Notes under the pieces: model-generated
Seen by the model: only the letters and a program-made list of their open reading frames with translations
Databases searched by the model: none
What the model was told of the DNA's origin: nothing
Made by a program: the position numbers and the translations under genes
Origin: Bin87 sp034423595
Lineage (GTDB): Bacteria > Chloroflexota > Dehalococcoidia > Lucifugimonadales > UBA3495
Length of the DNA: 64,000 nucleotides
Assembly: GCA_965207025.1 (NCBI GenBank)
Contig: OZ242258.1
Location: 186,001-250,000, forward strand
Direction of reading: 5' to 3'
Part shown: piece after piece, positions 50,090 through 59,545 of the stretch
How positions within the stretch are numbered: position 1 is the stretch's first letter
How the letters are laid out: every line of letters starts with the position of its first letter

Positions 50090-51499
50090 CTAATCAACCG
50101 CGTGGAGCAGGCCGTCTTCGGTTCTCGCCAGGAGACTGCCTTCGGCATATACCGGGCTGACTCGGATGGCGTCGGTCAATTGCAAGCGCCAGCGTTCCAC
50201 GCCATCGTGGCGGTTCAACCCGTAGAGCAGGCCGGACTTGTCGCCGAACACCACCAACTCCCCCACAACCACCGGCGACGCTACGATGCCGTCTTCGGCC
50301 TGGAACTGCCACTGTTTTTCGCCGGCGATGGCATCGACTCCGTACATTTTGCCCAGGGTGTCGCCCACATAGAGGCGGTCGCCGGCGACGGCGGGCGCTG
50401 AGATGATGCCCTCCGTCCGTTTTACCCTGCTGGATGTGCCGTCCGGGTAGTCGGGTCCGAACCTCCAACGGTCGCCGGGCTGGGACGGTGGCGATGGCAG
50501 GGGGAAGCCCCACAGCCACAGCTGGGACCAGGTGCGAGTCACCGCGTACTGTGCAGGGTATTCCAGGGCGTCGGCATCCATGGAGTACAACTGCCGTCCC
50601 GATACGAAATAGGTCAGGCCGTTGGCGGTTACCGGGGCTGCGACCAAAGACGCCGAAGTGCGAAATCGTGCCCGCTCCTGACCGGTGCGAGCGTCCAGCG
50701 CGTACAGGCTGCGGTCTGCGGAAGCCACGTGCGCAATCTTGCCTCCCACTGTTACAGGAGATTTCACCTCGCTCAGGGTTTCGTGCCTCCAGATCAGTTC
50801 GCCGGTGGTGGCGTTGATGGCGTAGGTGACTCCGTCCAACGCGCCGGCGTACACGATGCCGTTGGCTACGGAGACCGGCCCTGCCGTCGAGTCGGACATC
50901 TCGTATTCCCATCTGATCTGGTGCGTCTCGGCCTCGCGGGCTACCAGGCGACGGTCAGGCATTGAGTAGTAGAGCGTCCCATCTGCCAGCGCCAATGAGT
51001 TTCCAATGGGTCCGGTGGCTGGCATGGATTCCAGTTCGTCGCCGGTATCCGCATCCAGGACAGCGATGTGGAAGTGGGCTCCGAGGTAGATTCGGCCGTC
51101 TTTAACCACCGGCGTTGCCGCAGTGGCGGGGCCGGCGTGGGCGCTCCAAACGAGTTTTCCCTGTGGTTCAGCAAGCACATCGGCAACATAGCGGGTTTGG
51201 CCGAGGCCGCGCCCCGTCATGGTCCACTGCTGGCTCATTGACGCCGAATCGAAGGCGACGTCGGGTTGACGGGCCAGTTTGACGGGATCGGGGATGAACG
51301 GGAAGTTCAGCCAGACGACGATGCCGATAACCACTATAGCCAGCGTCGCTACGATGACGTTGCGCCGGGATATGAATCGGCGACGGCGAGGAACTTCCTG
51401 CGCCCAATCGGGGAGCAGGGGATCCGACTCTGAGCCGCCAGGCCGGGATTCCGGTGGAGAATCCGATGACGGTGTGCTGTTGGTCGGCGTGGTGGACAT
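50090..51499 (-). CDS. Membrane-anchored PQQ-like beta-propeller protein
   Basis: A 469-residue protein: a charged, Pro/Ser-rich N-terminus, one membrane helix (about 48-65, VIVATLAIVVIGIVVWL) and an extracellular PQQ-type propeller (about 85-469). Repeats such as GDRLYVGDTLGKMYGVDAIAGEKQWQF and ATGGELIWRHE show the AxxGxxxW pattern; no PQQ-binding catalytic residues are evident. It is similar to BamB-like or PQQ-repeat proteins. It follows the ABC permease genes on the same strand (68-bp gap), so it may be made with them. Confidence 0.83.
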   Translation of the reverse strand: MSTTPTNSTPSSDSPPESRPGGSESDPLLPDWAQEVPRRRRFISRRNVIVATLAIVVIGIVVWLNFPFIPDPVKLARQPDVAFDSASMSQQWTMTGRGLGQTRYVADVLAEPQGKLVWSAHAGPATAATPVVKDGRIYLGAHFHIAVLDADTGDELESMPATGPIGNSLALADGTLYYSMPDRRLVAREAETHQIRWEYEMSDSTAGPVSVANGIVYAGALDGVTYAINATTGELIWRHETLSEVKSPVTVGGKIAHVASADRSLYALDARTGQERARFRTSASLVAAPVTANGLTYFVSGRQLYSMDADALEYPAQYAVTRTWSQLWLWGFPLPSPPSQPGDRWRFGPDYPDGTSSRVKRTEGIISAPAVAGDRLYVGDTLGKMYGVDAIAGEKQWQFQAEDGIVASPVVVGELVVFGDKSGLLYGLNRHDGVERWRLQLTDAIRVSPVYAEGSLLARTEDGLLHAVD

Positions 51500-51567
51500 G
51501 CGGGCAAAAGGTTGGCGGGATGTGCCTTGACACCCCGCCGTTGAACCTCGGGATTATGGTCGAACCA

Positions 51568-52491
51568 TTATACGTTGCGCAGCTTGGGATCCAGGCGGTC
51601 ACGCAGCCAGTCGCCCAGCAGGTTCATGGACAGCACTGTTAGCACGATAGCCAGGGTTGGGAAGAAGAACAGCCACCACGCCGTAACGATCAACGCGCGG
51701 CCGTCGGCCACCATGAGGCCCCAAGCCGGCGTCGGTTTAACTAGACCGGCGCCAAGGAAGCTTAATGTGGACTCCAGGATGATGACGTGGCCAACCTCCA
51801 GGGTGGCAAGAACGACCACTGTGTTGACGACGTTGGGGAAAATGTGGCGAACCATGATGCGAGTGGGCGACGCGCCGGCGACCTGGGCGCGTGCGATGAA
51901 GTCCTGCTGTTTGATAGCCAGAGCTTCGCCGCGAACCATGCGGGCGAACCTGGCCCACAGCAGCAACGCGATGACCAGCACCACCGTCTGGAATCCCGGC
52001 CCGCTCACCGCCACCAGCACCAATGCCAACAGGATGGACGGGAAGGCCAGCTTGATGTCCACAATCCGCATTATCAGGTTGTCAACCCATCCGCCACCGT
52101 AGGCCGCCAGCAGGCCCAGCACCGTGCCGACGCCTCCGCCCAACGCGATGGCGAGCAGCGAGATGGAAAGGGAGATGCGGGCGCCGTGGATGATGCGGCT
52201 GAGGATGTCGAAGCCCTGGCGGTCGGTGCCCAGTACGTATTCCCAGCTGCCGCCTTCCAGCCATGCCGGCGGCATCAGGCGGGCGCGCAGGTTGACGTCC
52301 ACGGGGTCGTGCGGAGCGATCAGGTTGGCGAAAATCGCCGGGATAATCAGCATCACCGCGAGGATGATCAAAGGGATTATCGGGTACTGGCGGACGTTGA
52401 ACACCACCTTCCCGAACGCGCCGCGCCTGGGGAGAGCGTCGGCCTCGACAGTTGACCCGGCGGGGACCGGAGTTGCTGTTGGGGTGGTCAT
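51568..52491 (-). CDS. Peptide/nickel-type ABC transporter permease (DppC-like)
   Basis: A 307-residue permease of the DppC/OppC group. After a ~28-residue cytoplasmic N-terminus, about six membrane helices are seen. The EAA loop interacting with the ATPase is RGEALAIKQQDFIARAQVAGASPTRIMVRHIFPN. The APHDPVDVNL loop and ESTLSFLGAGLVKPTPAWGLM are hallmarks. It is the third gene of an SBP-DppB-DppC operon on the minus strand. Confidence 0.92.
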   Translation of the reverse strand: MTTPTATPVPAGSTVEADALPRRGAFGKVVFNVRQYPIIPLIILAVMLIIPAIFANLIAPHDPVDVNLRARLMPPAWLEGGSWEYVLGTDRQGFDILSRIIHGARISLSISLLAIALGGGVGTVLGLLAAYGGGWVDNLIMRIVDIKLAFPSILLALVLVAVSGPGFQTVVLVIALLLWARFARMVRGEALAIKQQDFIARAQVAGASPTRIMVRHIFPNVVNTVVVLATLEVGHVIILESTLSFLGAGLVKPTPAWGLMVADGRALIVTAWWLFFFPTLAIVLTVLSMNLLGDWLRDRLDPKLRNV

Positions 52492-52544
52492 TGCCTAAAA
52501 TTCCTTGCGAGGGCGAGGGCGGGCCTCATGCGGCAGACCCTTGC

Positions 52545-53465
52545 CTAGTAGCGGATCCGGGGGTTGAGGTAAGCGTACATGACGTCAACCAGCAGGTTGA
52601 TGAAGATGTAGAACGCGGCGAACAGGATGACGATGCTCTGGATTACCGGGAAGTCTCGGTTGCGAATGGCATCGATGGCAAGGTCGCCCAGGCCGGGCCA
52701 GACGAACACCGTCTCAATGACTACGGAACCCGTGAGCAGTACCGCCCCGATGAGACCCATGTATGTGAACGGGACAATTAGCGCGTTGCGGAAGCAGTGC
52801 TTCCAGATGACTTTCCACTCCGGCATACCCTTGATGCGGGCCAGCTTGACGTACTCGGTATCCAGCACTTCCAGCATCGATGAGCGGGTCAGGCGCATCA
52901 CGGCAGCCACGTTGTAATAACCCAGGGCTATGCCGGGCAGGATGATGGATTTGAACCCGTCATCGCTGCCTGACGTGGGCAGCCATCCTAATATGACTGC
53001 GAAGATCCACATCAAGATCAGCCCGATGGCGAAGGACGGAGCCGACTGTCCGATAAGGGCCACGACTTTGCCGGCCCAGTCAAAGACGGAGTCTTTCTTG
53101 ACTGCCACCATGACGCCGATGGGAAGAGCGATGGCGGCGCTGATTACCCAGGCAAATGCAGCCAGCACAATGGTATTGGGCAGGCGACGGGCAATCAGTT
53201 CGGTGATGGGGACGCCGCCGTAGGCCCAGGCTTCGCCGAAGTCTCCGGTGACGAAGTTGCCAATGTAACGGGCGTATTGCACGTAGATGGGCTGGTCCAA
53301 TCCCCACTTTTCTCGAACCTGCTCGACCACTGCTGCACTGGCGTCCTCGGGCAACAGAATGGCCACCGGGTCGCCGGTAACGCGGGCCAGCGCGAATACC
53401 ACGGCGCTGATGACCAGCAATGCCAAGATTGACTGAATCACCCGCAGTAAGATGAAACGCTGCAT
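52545..53465 (-). CDS. Peptide/nickel-type ABC transporter permease (DppB-like)
   Basis: A 306-residue DppB/OppB-type permease, starting QRFILLRVIQSILALLVISAVVF. The extracellular GLDQPIYVQYARYIGNFVTGDFGEA loop and the EAA motif DTEYVKLARIKGMPEWKVIWKHCFRNALIP-like segment are present. It lies 53 bp upstream of the DppC-like gene. No dppD/dppF ATPase gene is found in the window. Confidence 0.92.
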   Translation of the reverse strand: MQRFILLRVIQSILALLVISAVVFALARVTGDPVAILLPEDASAAVVEQVREKWGLDQPIYVQYARYIGNFVTGDFGEAWAYGGVPITELIARRLPNTIVLAAFAWVISAAIALPIGVMVAVKKDSVFDWAGKVVALIGQSAPSFAIGLILMWIFAVILGWLPTSGSDDGFKSIILPGIALGYYNVAAVMRLTRSSMLEVLDTEYVKLARIKGMPEWKVIWKHCFRNALIVPFTYMGLIGAVLLTGSVVIETVFVWPGLGDLAIDAIRNRDFPVIQSIVILFAAFYIFINLLVDVMYAYLNPRIRY

Positions 53466-53547
53466 CGGGAGCCTTCGCTATTCCGGAGGGTTGGGTGGTT
53501 GAATTGCCGGGGCGACCGATTTGACGGCCGCCCCGTGGGTTGCTTGA

Positions 53548-55464
53548 CTACTGGCGCACGACCCTGGTGTACTCGTGTCCCTTCATGCCGCCGAAGTAGC
53601 TGTTGTTGACCGAGTACTCGGCGATAACCTCGGGGTTGATGCCGAATTCAGCGAACAGGAAGCCCAGGGGCATGGTAGCGTTCTGGTCGTACATGAACTG
53701 CCCGGCGTCCTTCATCAACTGAAGTCGCTCAGCTTCGTCCACGCTGGTTGACCAACGTTCGAAGAGGTCTTCAGTGTAAGGGTCTTCGAACATATAGACG
53801 GCGCCGGCGCGGGTGGGGCTGACGAAATAGACGCGCATATTGCGGCCGGCGGGCCAGAAGCCGGTGCGGTGGGTCCACAGCACTCCGTTCATCTCGCGAG
53901 CCTTGTAGCGGGTTCGGATGGGCTGGAATTCACCAATCTGCGCGTCAACCTGGAAACCGACATCTTCCAGCCAGGAAATCATCGGTACGGCGATCTCGGT
54001 TAGCTCGGGAACGCCCACCAGCTTGCCGGACATGAACTCGATGCTGGGGCCGGCGCCTTCGGCGTAACCGGCTTCGGCCAGCAATTGCATGGACAGTTCG
54101 GGATCGTAGGCGGGAATTTCCCAGGCAGGATCGAAGGACGGGTCGGTGGGATGCCAACCGGTATTGGCCATCAACTCCATCTTGTTGTCAAAGAAGGCTT
54201 CGTTGAGGGCGTCGCGGTCGATGGCGTGGTTCATGGCGCGGCGCACCAGCACGTTGGTGTTGGGGTCATCTGCGTTGCGCTTGTCTTCCAGGTACTGACC
54301 GCCAATCCCGACCCAGACCATGAAGGCGGGCAGGGTGCTCTGGGTGATGGCAAAGCCGGCGTTGACGATTTCACCCTGCAATTCGCGGGGAATCTCCGCA
54401 ATGTCGGCTTCCTTGGCCCGCAGCATGGCGACGCGGGTCAGGTCCTCCTCGGCGAAGAAGTAGGTGAGGGTGTCAAAGTCGGGGTTGATGCGCCAGTGGT
54501 CGTCAAAGGCGCGTTCGTATTCCAGCTTGGCGCCCTGCTCGTAGCTCACGTGACGCCAAGGGCCGGTGCCCACCGGGTCCTGGGCGTACACGGCTTCGCC
54601 GTTCTTTTCCCAGTAATCCAGGCTGTAAATCAGCGGGTCGGTGGTGGCTTCCGAGGCGTAGAAGGGAATCCACAGGTCTGGCTTGTTCATGTTCCAGACC
54701 ATTTCGCTGTCGCTGACTTCCGTTACGGTAGCGGCGGTACCTAGAGTTTCGACGGCGAAGCTGGCGTTTTCCCGGTCGCCGGCCGGCCCCAGCATCTGAT
54801 GCCAGTAGTCGCCGAAACCGGTCTTGGCTTCGGGGTGGGACCAGAGCTGGAAGCTGAACACGAAGTCGGACACGCCGAAGGTGTCTTCTTCATGGTGGAA
54901 CGGCACGTTCTCCCGGAGTTTGATCGTCCACTGCTTGCCATCCGGAGAAACGGACCAGGATTCGGCCAGCATCGGCACGGCTTCCCAAGTCTGATAGTGG
55001 CGCTGGAAAAGCGCTTCCTGCATGGGTTGCAGGATGCCCTGGTTGGTGCCGCCCACGCGCCAGCCCAGCAGGTTCTCGGCATACGGCGGAGTGATGGCGA
55101 CGCGCAGGTCGGACTGTACGGGCTCGCCCAGTGTCGCCGCTGGCGCTTCGGTGGGCTCCGGAGTGGAGGTAGGAACGCCTCCGCCAGTGCTGGCGTCGGA
55201 CATGCCGACCGGCTGCGCCGCGGCCTTGGTAGGCTCGGGGGCCTGGGATTGAGCCTGCTGTTGCCCTGACGGCTGGGACGCCGACTGCTGCTGCTGTGGC
55301 TGCGACTGCTGCTGAGCGGCCGAAGCCGACTGCGCCGAGCTGTCGCCGGACGTGGACTGTGCCGCTGGTTCAGCGGGCGCCGCGCCGCCGCAAGCGAGAG
55401 CGACGGCCAGGGCGAGGGCAAGAACGCCGAAAATGGCGGTGCGTAATGAGACGGCTTTACTCAA
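53548..55464 (-). CDS. Family 5 extracellular solute-binding lipoprotein
   Basis: A 638-residue ABC substrate-binding protein. The start is TTG 55464, about 10 bases after GGAGG. The signal peptide ends with lipobox ALAC (Cys25). A long low-complexity linker rich in Ser, Gln and Ala follows (about 28-115), then the SBP_bac_5 domain (DLRVAITPPYAENLLGWRVG to the C-terminus), including the ESWSVSPDGKQWTIKLRENVPFH and DPVGTGPWR segments. Likely imports peptides or similar compounds with the two permeases. The unusual length comes from the linker. Confidence 0.92.
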   Translation of the reverse strand: MSKAVSLRTAIFGVLALALAVALACGGAAPAEPAAQSTSGDSSAQSASAAQQQSQPQQQQSASQPSGQQQAQSQAPEPTKAAAQPVGMSDASTGGGVPTSTPEPTEAPAATLGEPVQSDLRVAITPPYAENLLGWRVGGTNQGILQPMQEALFQRHYQTWEAVPMLAESWSVSPDGKQWTIKLRENVPFHHEEDTFGVSDFVFSFQLWSHPEAKTGFGDYWHQMLGPAGDRENASFAVETLGTAATVTEVSDSEMVWNMNKPDLWIPFYASEATTDPLIYSLDYWEKNGEAVYAQDPVGTGPWRHVSYEQGAKLEYERAFDDHWRINPDFDTLTYFFAEEDLTRVAMLRAKEADIAEIPRELQGEIVNAGFAITQSTLPAFMVWVGIGGQYLEDKRNADDPNTNVLVRRAMNHAIDRDALNEAFFDNKMELMANTGWHPTDPSFDPAWEIPAYDPELSMQLLAEAGYAEGAGPSIEFMSGKLVGVPELTEIAVPMISWLEDVGFQVDAQIGEFQPIRTRYKAREMNGVLWTHRTGFWPAGRNMRVYFVSPTRAGAVYMFEDPYTEDLFERWSTSVDEAERLQLMKDAGQFMYDQNATMPLGFLFAEFGINPEVIAEYSVNNSYFGGMKGHEYTRVVRQ

Positions 55465-55867
55465 TGTGATGTACCTCCGCGCGTACCTGTAGGTGTGGCA
55501 GTTGTGACATATGAGCGGCCACGCGAGGCCTTCGCGTGACAGCGGAGTGGACTTTACTGAAAAGGCGTAGCGTTGTCAACCGACTGGTGATTTATGCATG
55601 CTTACGGTGATCAGGTTGGTTGTTGCCAAGCAGCTCGGATAGCCAATTCCATTCCATACTGCTGCCGGTCGTGGCCGAATTCCTCCAAATGTGTACTGTT
55701 GGCATAACATTCACGTGTTATAGACCGACACTAGAAGCAATAGTAATCTACCGAACAGTTCATTTACGGGCTACATAGTTCAGTTCCTGATGGGTTAAAA
55801 TCCAAGCTGAACAGCATACCTTCGGGCCGGCCCCTCCGGTTTCGTCGGATCAACTCGGTCAAGTTGA
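55465..55867. other. 403-bp intergenic region between divergent genes
   Basis: This is the longest gap in the window. It must carry the promoters of the minus-strand ABC operon and the plus-strand PAS-LuxR gene. The middle (about 55590-55800) is A+T-rich. An imperfect inverted repeat GTTCAG...CTGAAC (about 55781-55816) flanks TTAAAAT. I see no convincing sigma-70 promoter, small gene or RNA. Confidence 0.4.
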
Positions 55868-56554
55868 ATGTCGTTGACAACGCATAGCATCTTTAATCTA
55901 TTGTCATCAGTGCCATTTGGGGTTTACGCCGTCTCTCCTGACCAAACGATTTTGTTCTGGAATCGGGAAGCCGAGCGTCTGCTGGGATATTCGAGCGAGG
56001 AGGTGGCGGGACGCCGGTGTTACGAGGTAATGTCCGGCCGACGCCCTACGACGTTCACCGCTGTATGCTCAGAAGGCTGCCCGTCGATGCGGTCTTTGCG
56101 GTCCGGTCGGCCGCCTTGTCAGGCCAAGATGCCAGTGGTTGGCGCGTCCGGCGAACGCAAAGAGCTATCGATTACGCCGGTGATCGTCAGTGGGATTGGC
56201 GATGCCGGCTTCATGATTGTTCATATATTTACAGAACAGCAGGCTGGGACGGAACCTCCGCCGGTTGGAGATCAAGGGTACGGCGCCTCTCCAACCCATG
56301 ATTCCGCGGAGGAGCCTGACAAGCCTGCGAGCGTGGATGTTGCAGAGGACGCTCCGCGGCTAACCGCTCGAGAACTGGAAGTGTTGCGTCTGGTGTCCAT
56401 GGGTTGGGAGACCTCTCGCATCGCCAGCGAACTGACTATCAGCCCGCATACGGTGTTGAACCATGTCCGACATTTCCGTCGGAAACTCAATGCGCCGACC
56501 AAGCTGGTTGCAGTGGTCAAAGCGATCCGTTTGGGGATATTACCCCCCAACTGA
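55868..56554 (+). CDS. PAS-domain LuxR-type transcriptional regulator
   Basis: A 228-residue regulator. The N-terminal PAS domain (about 8-120) contains FGVYAVSPDQTILFWNREAERLLGYSSEEV and a cysteine cluster: Cys51, Cys67, Cys71 and Cys84. The C-terminal LuxR-type HTH (about 162-225) has LTARELEVLRLVSMGWETSRIASELTISPHTVLNHV. The cysteines could bind a cofactor or respond to redox, as in similar PAS proteins, but that is inference. The binding partner is unknown. The gene is divergent from the peptide ABC operon and its stop overlaps the DUF3179 gene's stop by 15 bp. Confidence 0.88.
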   Translation: MSLTTHSIFNLLSSVPFGVYAVSPDQTILFWNREAERLLGYSSEEVAGRRCYEVMSGRRPTTFTAVCSEGCPSMRSLRSGRPPCQAKMPVVGASGERKELSITPVIVSGIGDAGFMIVHIFTEQQAGTEPPPVGDQGYGASPTHDSAEEPDKPASVDVAEDAPRLTARELEVLRLVSMGWETSRIASELTISPHTVLNHVRHFRRKLNAPTKLVAVVKAIRLGILPPN

Positions 56555-57508
56555 TGATTTCGCGTTAGTGTCTATCGCCCGCGGCTCGGTTACGCTGTCG
56601 GGATAAAACTTGAGCCAGGCAGACCGCCAAGCGATAATCACAGGGATTTCAGACTGAGGTTCCCGGCCGGGCCGGCTTAAATCCGCGGCTCGAATTGCGC
56701 CGGAAGATGCGTCGAGCCAGATAGAGACAGGGGTTTCGCCTATGGTGGAGTTGACAACGTTGCCGGCGGCCAACCACTGGTACGGCCAAGCCGCTGCGAC
56801 ATCGCCGACGATCACTCCAACCACATGGCCCGGGCCGGGTCGTTGTCCTTGAAAGGGTGGCGAGGGGTGCGCCACGGTCAGGACGGCAGTTTCGGGGTGT
56901 GCCCGCACCCACTCGCCCCAAGTCGTCAATTGGGATGGCATCAATTTGACGGTAGCGCCGTATCTAGGTCCCACGAGGGCTTTGCCCAGAGGTTGAGACC
57001 AGATGCTCCCGGTTTCGTGGTCGAACCAGGTCATTGCCCCCTGGTATAAGGCGCCCTGATTTCCGAACACTGCGGTTGCGCCGTCAACCCGCCGGTCGTG
57101 GACCAGGGCGGTGTAGCATTTGGGGCACCAGGTTACGAGCACGGGCACTCCGCCCACCACGTCGTTGACCATCTCCCTCGTATAAAGGATGCCGGCCGAA
57201 TAGGCGCGGGCGTCGCCGTTGACGGACAGTCCGATTACCAGTTCGGCATCGGGCAGGTCAGCGTCAGCGGCTGGGATGAAGCGCGGATCGTATATTGGCG
57301 CTATGTCGTCAGGCAACAGCAGTTGGACGAAGTCGGCGTCGGAGAATCCCGCTGCGGTGAGTCCCTGCGGGCCGATGATTTCTTCGTAGGAGCCGACAAA
57401 CTCGCCGGTGTACGAGGAATGCGATGCCGGCGCGGCGCAAGCGCATAGTAAGAAAAAGACGACCGGGAGAAACGGTTTGGCTGACCTGATGGCAAAGGCA
57501 GACGGCAT
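56540..57508 (-). CDS. DUF3179 lipoprotein
   Basis: A 322-residue DUF3179 protein with a signal peptide and a lipobox at LCAC (Cys24 probable). The family pattern is VIGLSVNGDARAYSAGILYTREMVNDVVGG, VTWCPKCYTALVHDR and FGNQGALYQGAMTWFDHETGSIWSQ. The CPKC pair resembles a thioredoxin-like or metal site and is conserved in the family; function unknown. It is the last gene of the minus-strand run after the ATPase/PIN pair (40-bp gap). Confidence 0.87.
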   Translation of the reverse strand: MPSAFAIRSAKPFLPVVFFLLCACAAPASHSSYTGEFVGSYEEIIGPQGLTAAGFSDADFVQLLLPDDIAPIYDPRFIPAADADLPDAELVIGLSVNGDARAYSAGILYTREMVNDVVGGVPVLVTWCPKCYTALVHDRRVDGATAVFGNQGALYQGAMTWFDHETGSIWSQPLGKALVGPRYGATVKLMPSQLTTWGEWVRAHPETAVLTVAHPSPPFQGQRPGPGHVVGVIVGDVAAAWPYQWLAAGNVVNSTIGETPVSIWLDASSGAIRAADLSRPGREPQSEIPVIIAWRSAWLKFYPDSVTEPRAIDTNAKSSVGG

Positions 57509-57548
57509 CTCTCTCCAGGTGTGTGTCGTTCCTGCTACTGTTGAGGAG

Positions 57549-58037
57549 TCAAGATTTCGTCGCGAGGCAGGGACACATTTGCTCGACGATTACCCCCAAT
57601 TGGCCCATCAAATCTGCCTGTTCTGACCAATCACTGTCGGTTGCGTTGATGACGGTCGCTGGCCCGGCAACCGCCACGGCCAGGAATTTTCTGTCCGACG
57701 GATCAAAGGAATTTTCGGGAAGTTCATCAAAACCCCGCCCGGGGTCATCGATGGGAGAAATCGCGACCAGCGTTACACGCGATTGAGCGTATTGATTGTC
57801 GAACAAATACTTGAAGAAAACATCTCCGACGCCGGGACGTCCGCTGTGATTGCAGTAAGTTTCGTATTCACCCATGATAAGGCCGCCATCATCCAACGCC
57901 GCAATTCCGTCAGCACGGATCTGATCGATGGCGATTATGCAGTTGAGTTGGCATCGATCGTCGGCGTGCGTATCACGCCCGTTCGCCGCGATTAGGACGT
58001 TGGTATCGGCGACTCTGTATTCGTTATGTGTCGCCAT
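57549..58037 (-). CDS. PIN-like domain protein, partner of AAA ATPase
   Basis: A 162-residue protein with a PIN nuclease-like pattern: VADTNVLIAANG (Asp11) at the N-terminus, EYETYCN with Glu57, FDPSDRKFLAVAVA (Asp112, Asp115) and NATDSDW (Asp134, Asp136). The acidic set matches PIN active sites, which bind Mg2+/Mn2+ and cleave RNA. Its start overlaps the upstream ATPase gene's end by 14 bp, so translation is probably coupled. Likely an effector nuclease; not tested. Confidence 0.65.
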   Translation of the reverse strand: MATHNEYRVADTNVLIAANGRDTHADDRCQLNCIIAIDQIRADGIAALDDGGLIMGEYETYCNHSGRPGVGDVFFKYLFDNQYAQSRVTLVAISPIDDPGRGFDELPENSFDPSDRKFLAVAVAGPATVINATDSDWSEQADLMGQLGVIVEQMCPCLATKS

Positions 58038-59412
58038 CCCGGTTGCCTAGCTTGCGTTGCAGTGAGTTCCTCGCGATGGCTGAAAGCTCGCCTAACTCGT
58101 CTCCGAAGAAATTGTCAGGCCAGTTTTGGATTTCACCCCATTGATTGAGTTCTAAGTCTCGGAGTCTCGCTTCGCCGCCTTCCATAGACGCAAAGTAGAG
58201 TTTCACGTCTTGAGATGACGCCGCTTCCTCGGCGACGCGACGCTGGAAGCGGCGGAGCATATGCTCGCTATGGCTTTCGACGATGACCTGAACATTGCGC
58301 CTCCGCGCCGCCCAGAGGATGTAATCGGCCAGTCCACTTTGCACCGACGGATGCAGGTGTATTTCTGGCTGTTCCAGCAGGACCGTAGAACCTTCGGGGA
58401 CGTAAGCGAGGAGCACCACGACGGGGAGCACTTGGGATACGCCGAAACCAACATCGGTGAGTAGCACCTCAGCACTGGACTGGTCCCGCTTTACCAAGGC
58501 TTGATACAGATTCGTCCCGGGAGCTATTTCTCTGATCACGAATGATTCAATCAGCCGCAGCTCTTTTAGCCAGTAAGCGACTACTTCCTGGAGTGACCTT
58601 ATCGTGCCAACATCATCGACACGAAATTGCGATCCACCCCGAGCTGTAGCAGCCAGGATCGCGTCCATAATGCGCTCACCGCGTTGCCCCACATCTTCCG
58701 GGCTGGCGCCGCCCCAAACATATACACGTTGTGGGTATTCTCGCAGAGGCCCAAGATAGTAGATGCCATCAATCATCCGTTCATATTGGTTTGCCAAGGC
58801 ACTCAGAATTACCGTGTTTTGGTATCGTATTCGAACCTCACCTGGGAACAAGTGCGTTTTGACTGGGCCGGGAATCGGCCGATCATAGTCTCGATCTTGG
58901 AAACGTTGATTCAGTTCAAACTGGAATTCTGGACTCCCGGACACCAGCTGGAATTGAGATGGGACGCCCGGCAGTGGTTCGAGAGAGACATTATCTTCTC
59001 TCACCTGATACTTCAGCCAATGCGCCGAAAGAACATCGCGCTGCAAGCCGATGGAACATTCCAGATGAACGCGATCTCCCGGCCTACCTAGCCACGTTCG
59101 TGCATCAAATGAACCACCGATGCGCAATCCACGTTGAAGTGTCCATCCTATCGACCATTGGATACTGGCGTCTTCGTCGTGGCGATGGACGACATCCCTG
59201 AAGGTGCCCAGGTTAACAAGGCTGTTGGAGCCGCCGAGATCTACTACTAAGCCTAGATCGGTCGCGTTCTTGGTCTGTTTGAGCATCAGCAGGAATTGCA
59301 GCAGGCTGCTCTTGCCTGAGCTGTTGGCGCCGAACAGTCCGGTTACTTTGCCCAACTCCATGTCAAGATCGCGCCAACTCTTGAAGTTATGGAGCGCCAG
59401 GGTTTCAATCAT
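58024..59412 (-). CDS. AAA/ABC-type ATPase with DUF3696-like C-terminus
   Basis: A 462-residue ATPase of the OLD/RecF-like AAA_15/AAA_21 group, starting MIETLALHNFKSWRDLDMEL. Walker A is GANSSGKSS (28-36), Walker B is VLLEQPEIHLHP (about 344-355) and the H-loop is VIVESHSEHML (about 376-386). A DUF3696-like end follows (LELNQWGEIQNWPDNFFGD). Start ATG 59412 is chosen over ATG 59415 because of AGG spacing. It overlaps the PIN-like gene. Such ATPase plus nuclease pairs are often phage-defence modules; the pair here does not match one I can name. Confidence 0.8.
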   Translation of the reverse strand: MIETLALHNFKSWRDLDMELGKVTGLFGANSSGKSSLLQFLLMLKQTKNATDLGLVVDLGGSNSLVNLGTFRDVVHRHDEDASIQWSIGWTLQRGLRIGGSFDARTWLGRPGDRVHLECSIGLQRDVLSAHWLKYQVREDNVSLEPLPGVPSQFQLVSGSPEFQFELNQRFQDRDYDRPIPGPVKTHLFPGEVRIRYQNTVILSALANQYERMIDGIYYLGPLREYPQRVYVWGGASPEDVGQRGERIMDAILAATARGGSQFRVDDVGTIRSLQEVVAYWLKELRLIESFVIREIAPGTNLYQALVKRDQSSAEVLLTDVGFGVSQVLPVVVLLAYVPEGSTVLLEQPEIHLHPSVQSGLADYILWAARRRNVQVIVESHSEHMLRRFQRRVAEEAASSQDVKLYFASMEGGEARLRDLELNQWGEIQNWPDNFFGDELGELSAIARNSLQRKLGNRDGDT

Positions 59413-59545
59413 CATGCACCTGCCAGATTCCAAAACGATTGGTTAGCTGATTGGTCATTTTGCCCGTCAGCCCGTGGATTTGGCAAACGACAGCTACCAT
59501 TGCATTGAGTCCAATTCAAAGCGTCAAACCCAAAGGGGCGAAAAT

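Noticed and set aside
57549..59412. Assigning the ATPase pair to PARIS, RloA/B or Gabija
   Set aside because: The partner has PIN-like acidic motifs and lacks the DUF4435/Toprim, RloB or helicase features that define those systems.
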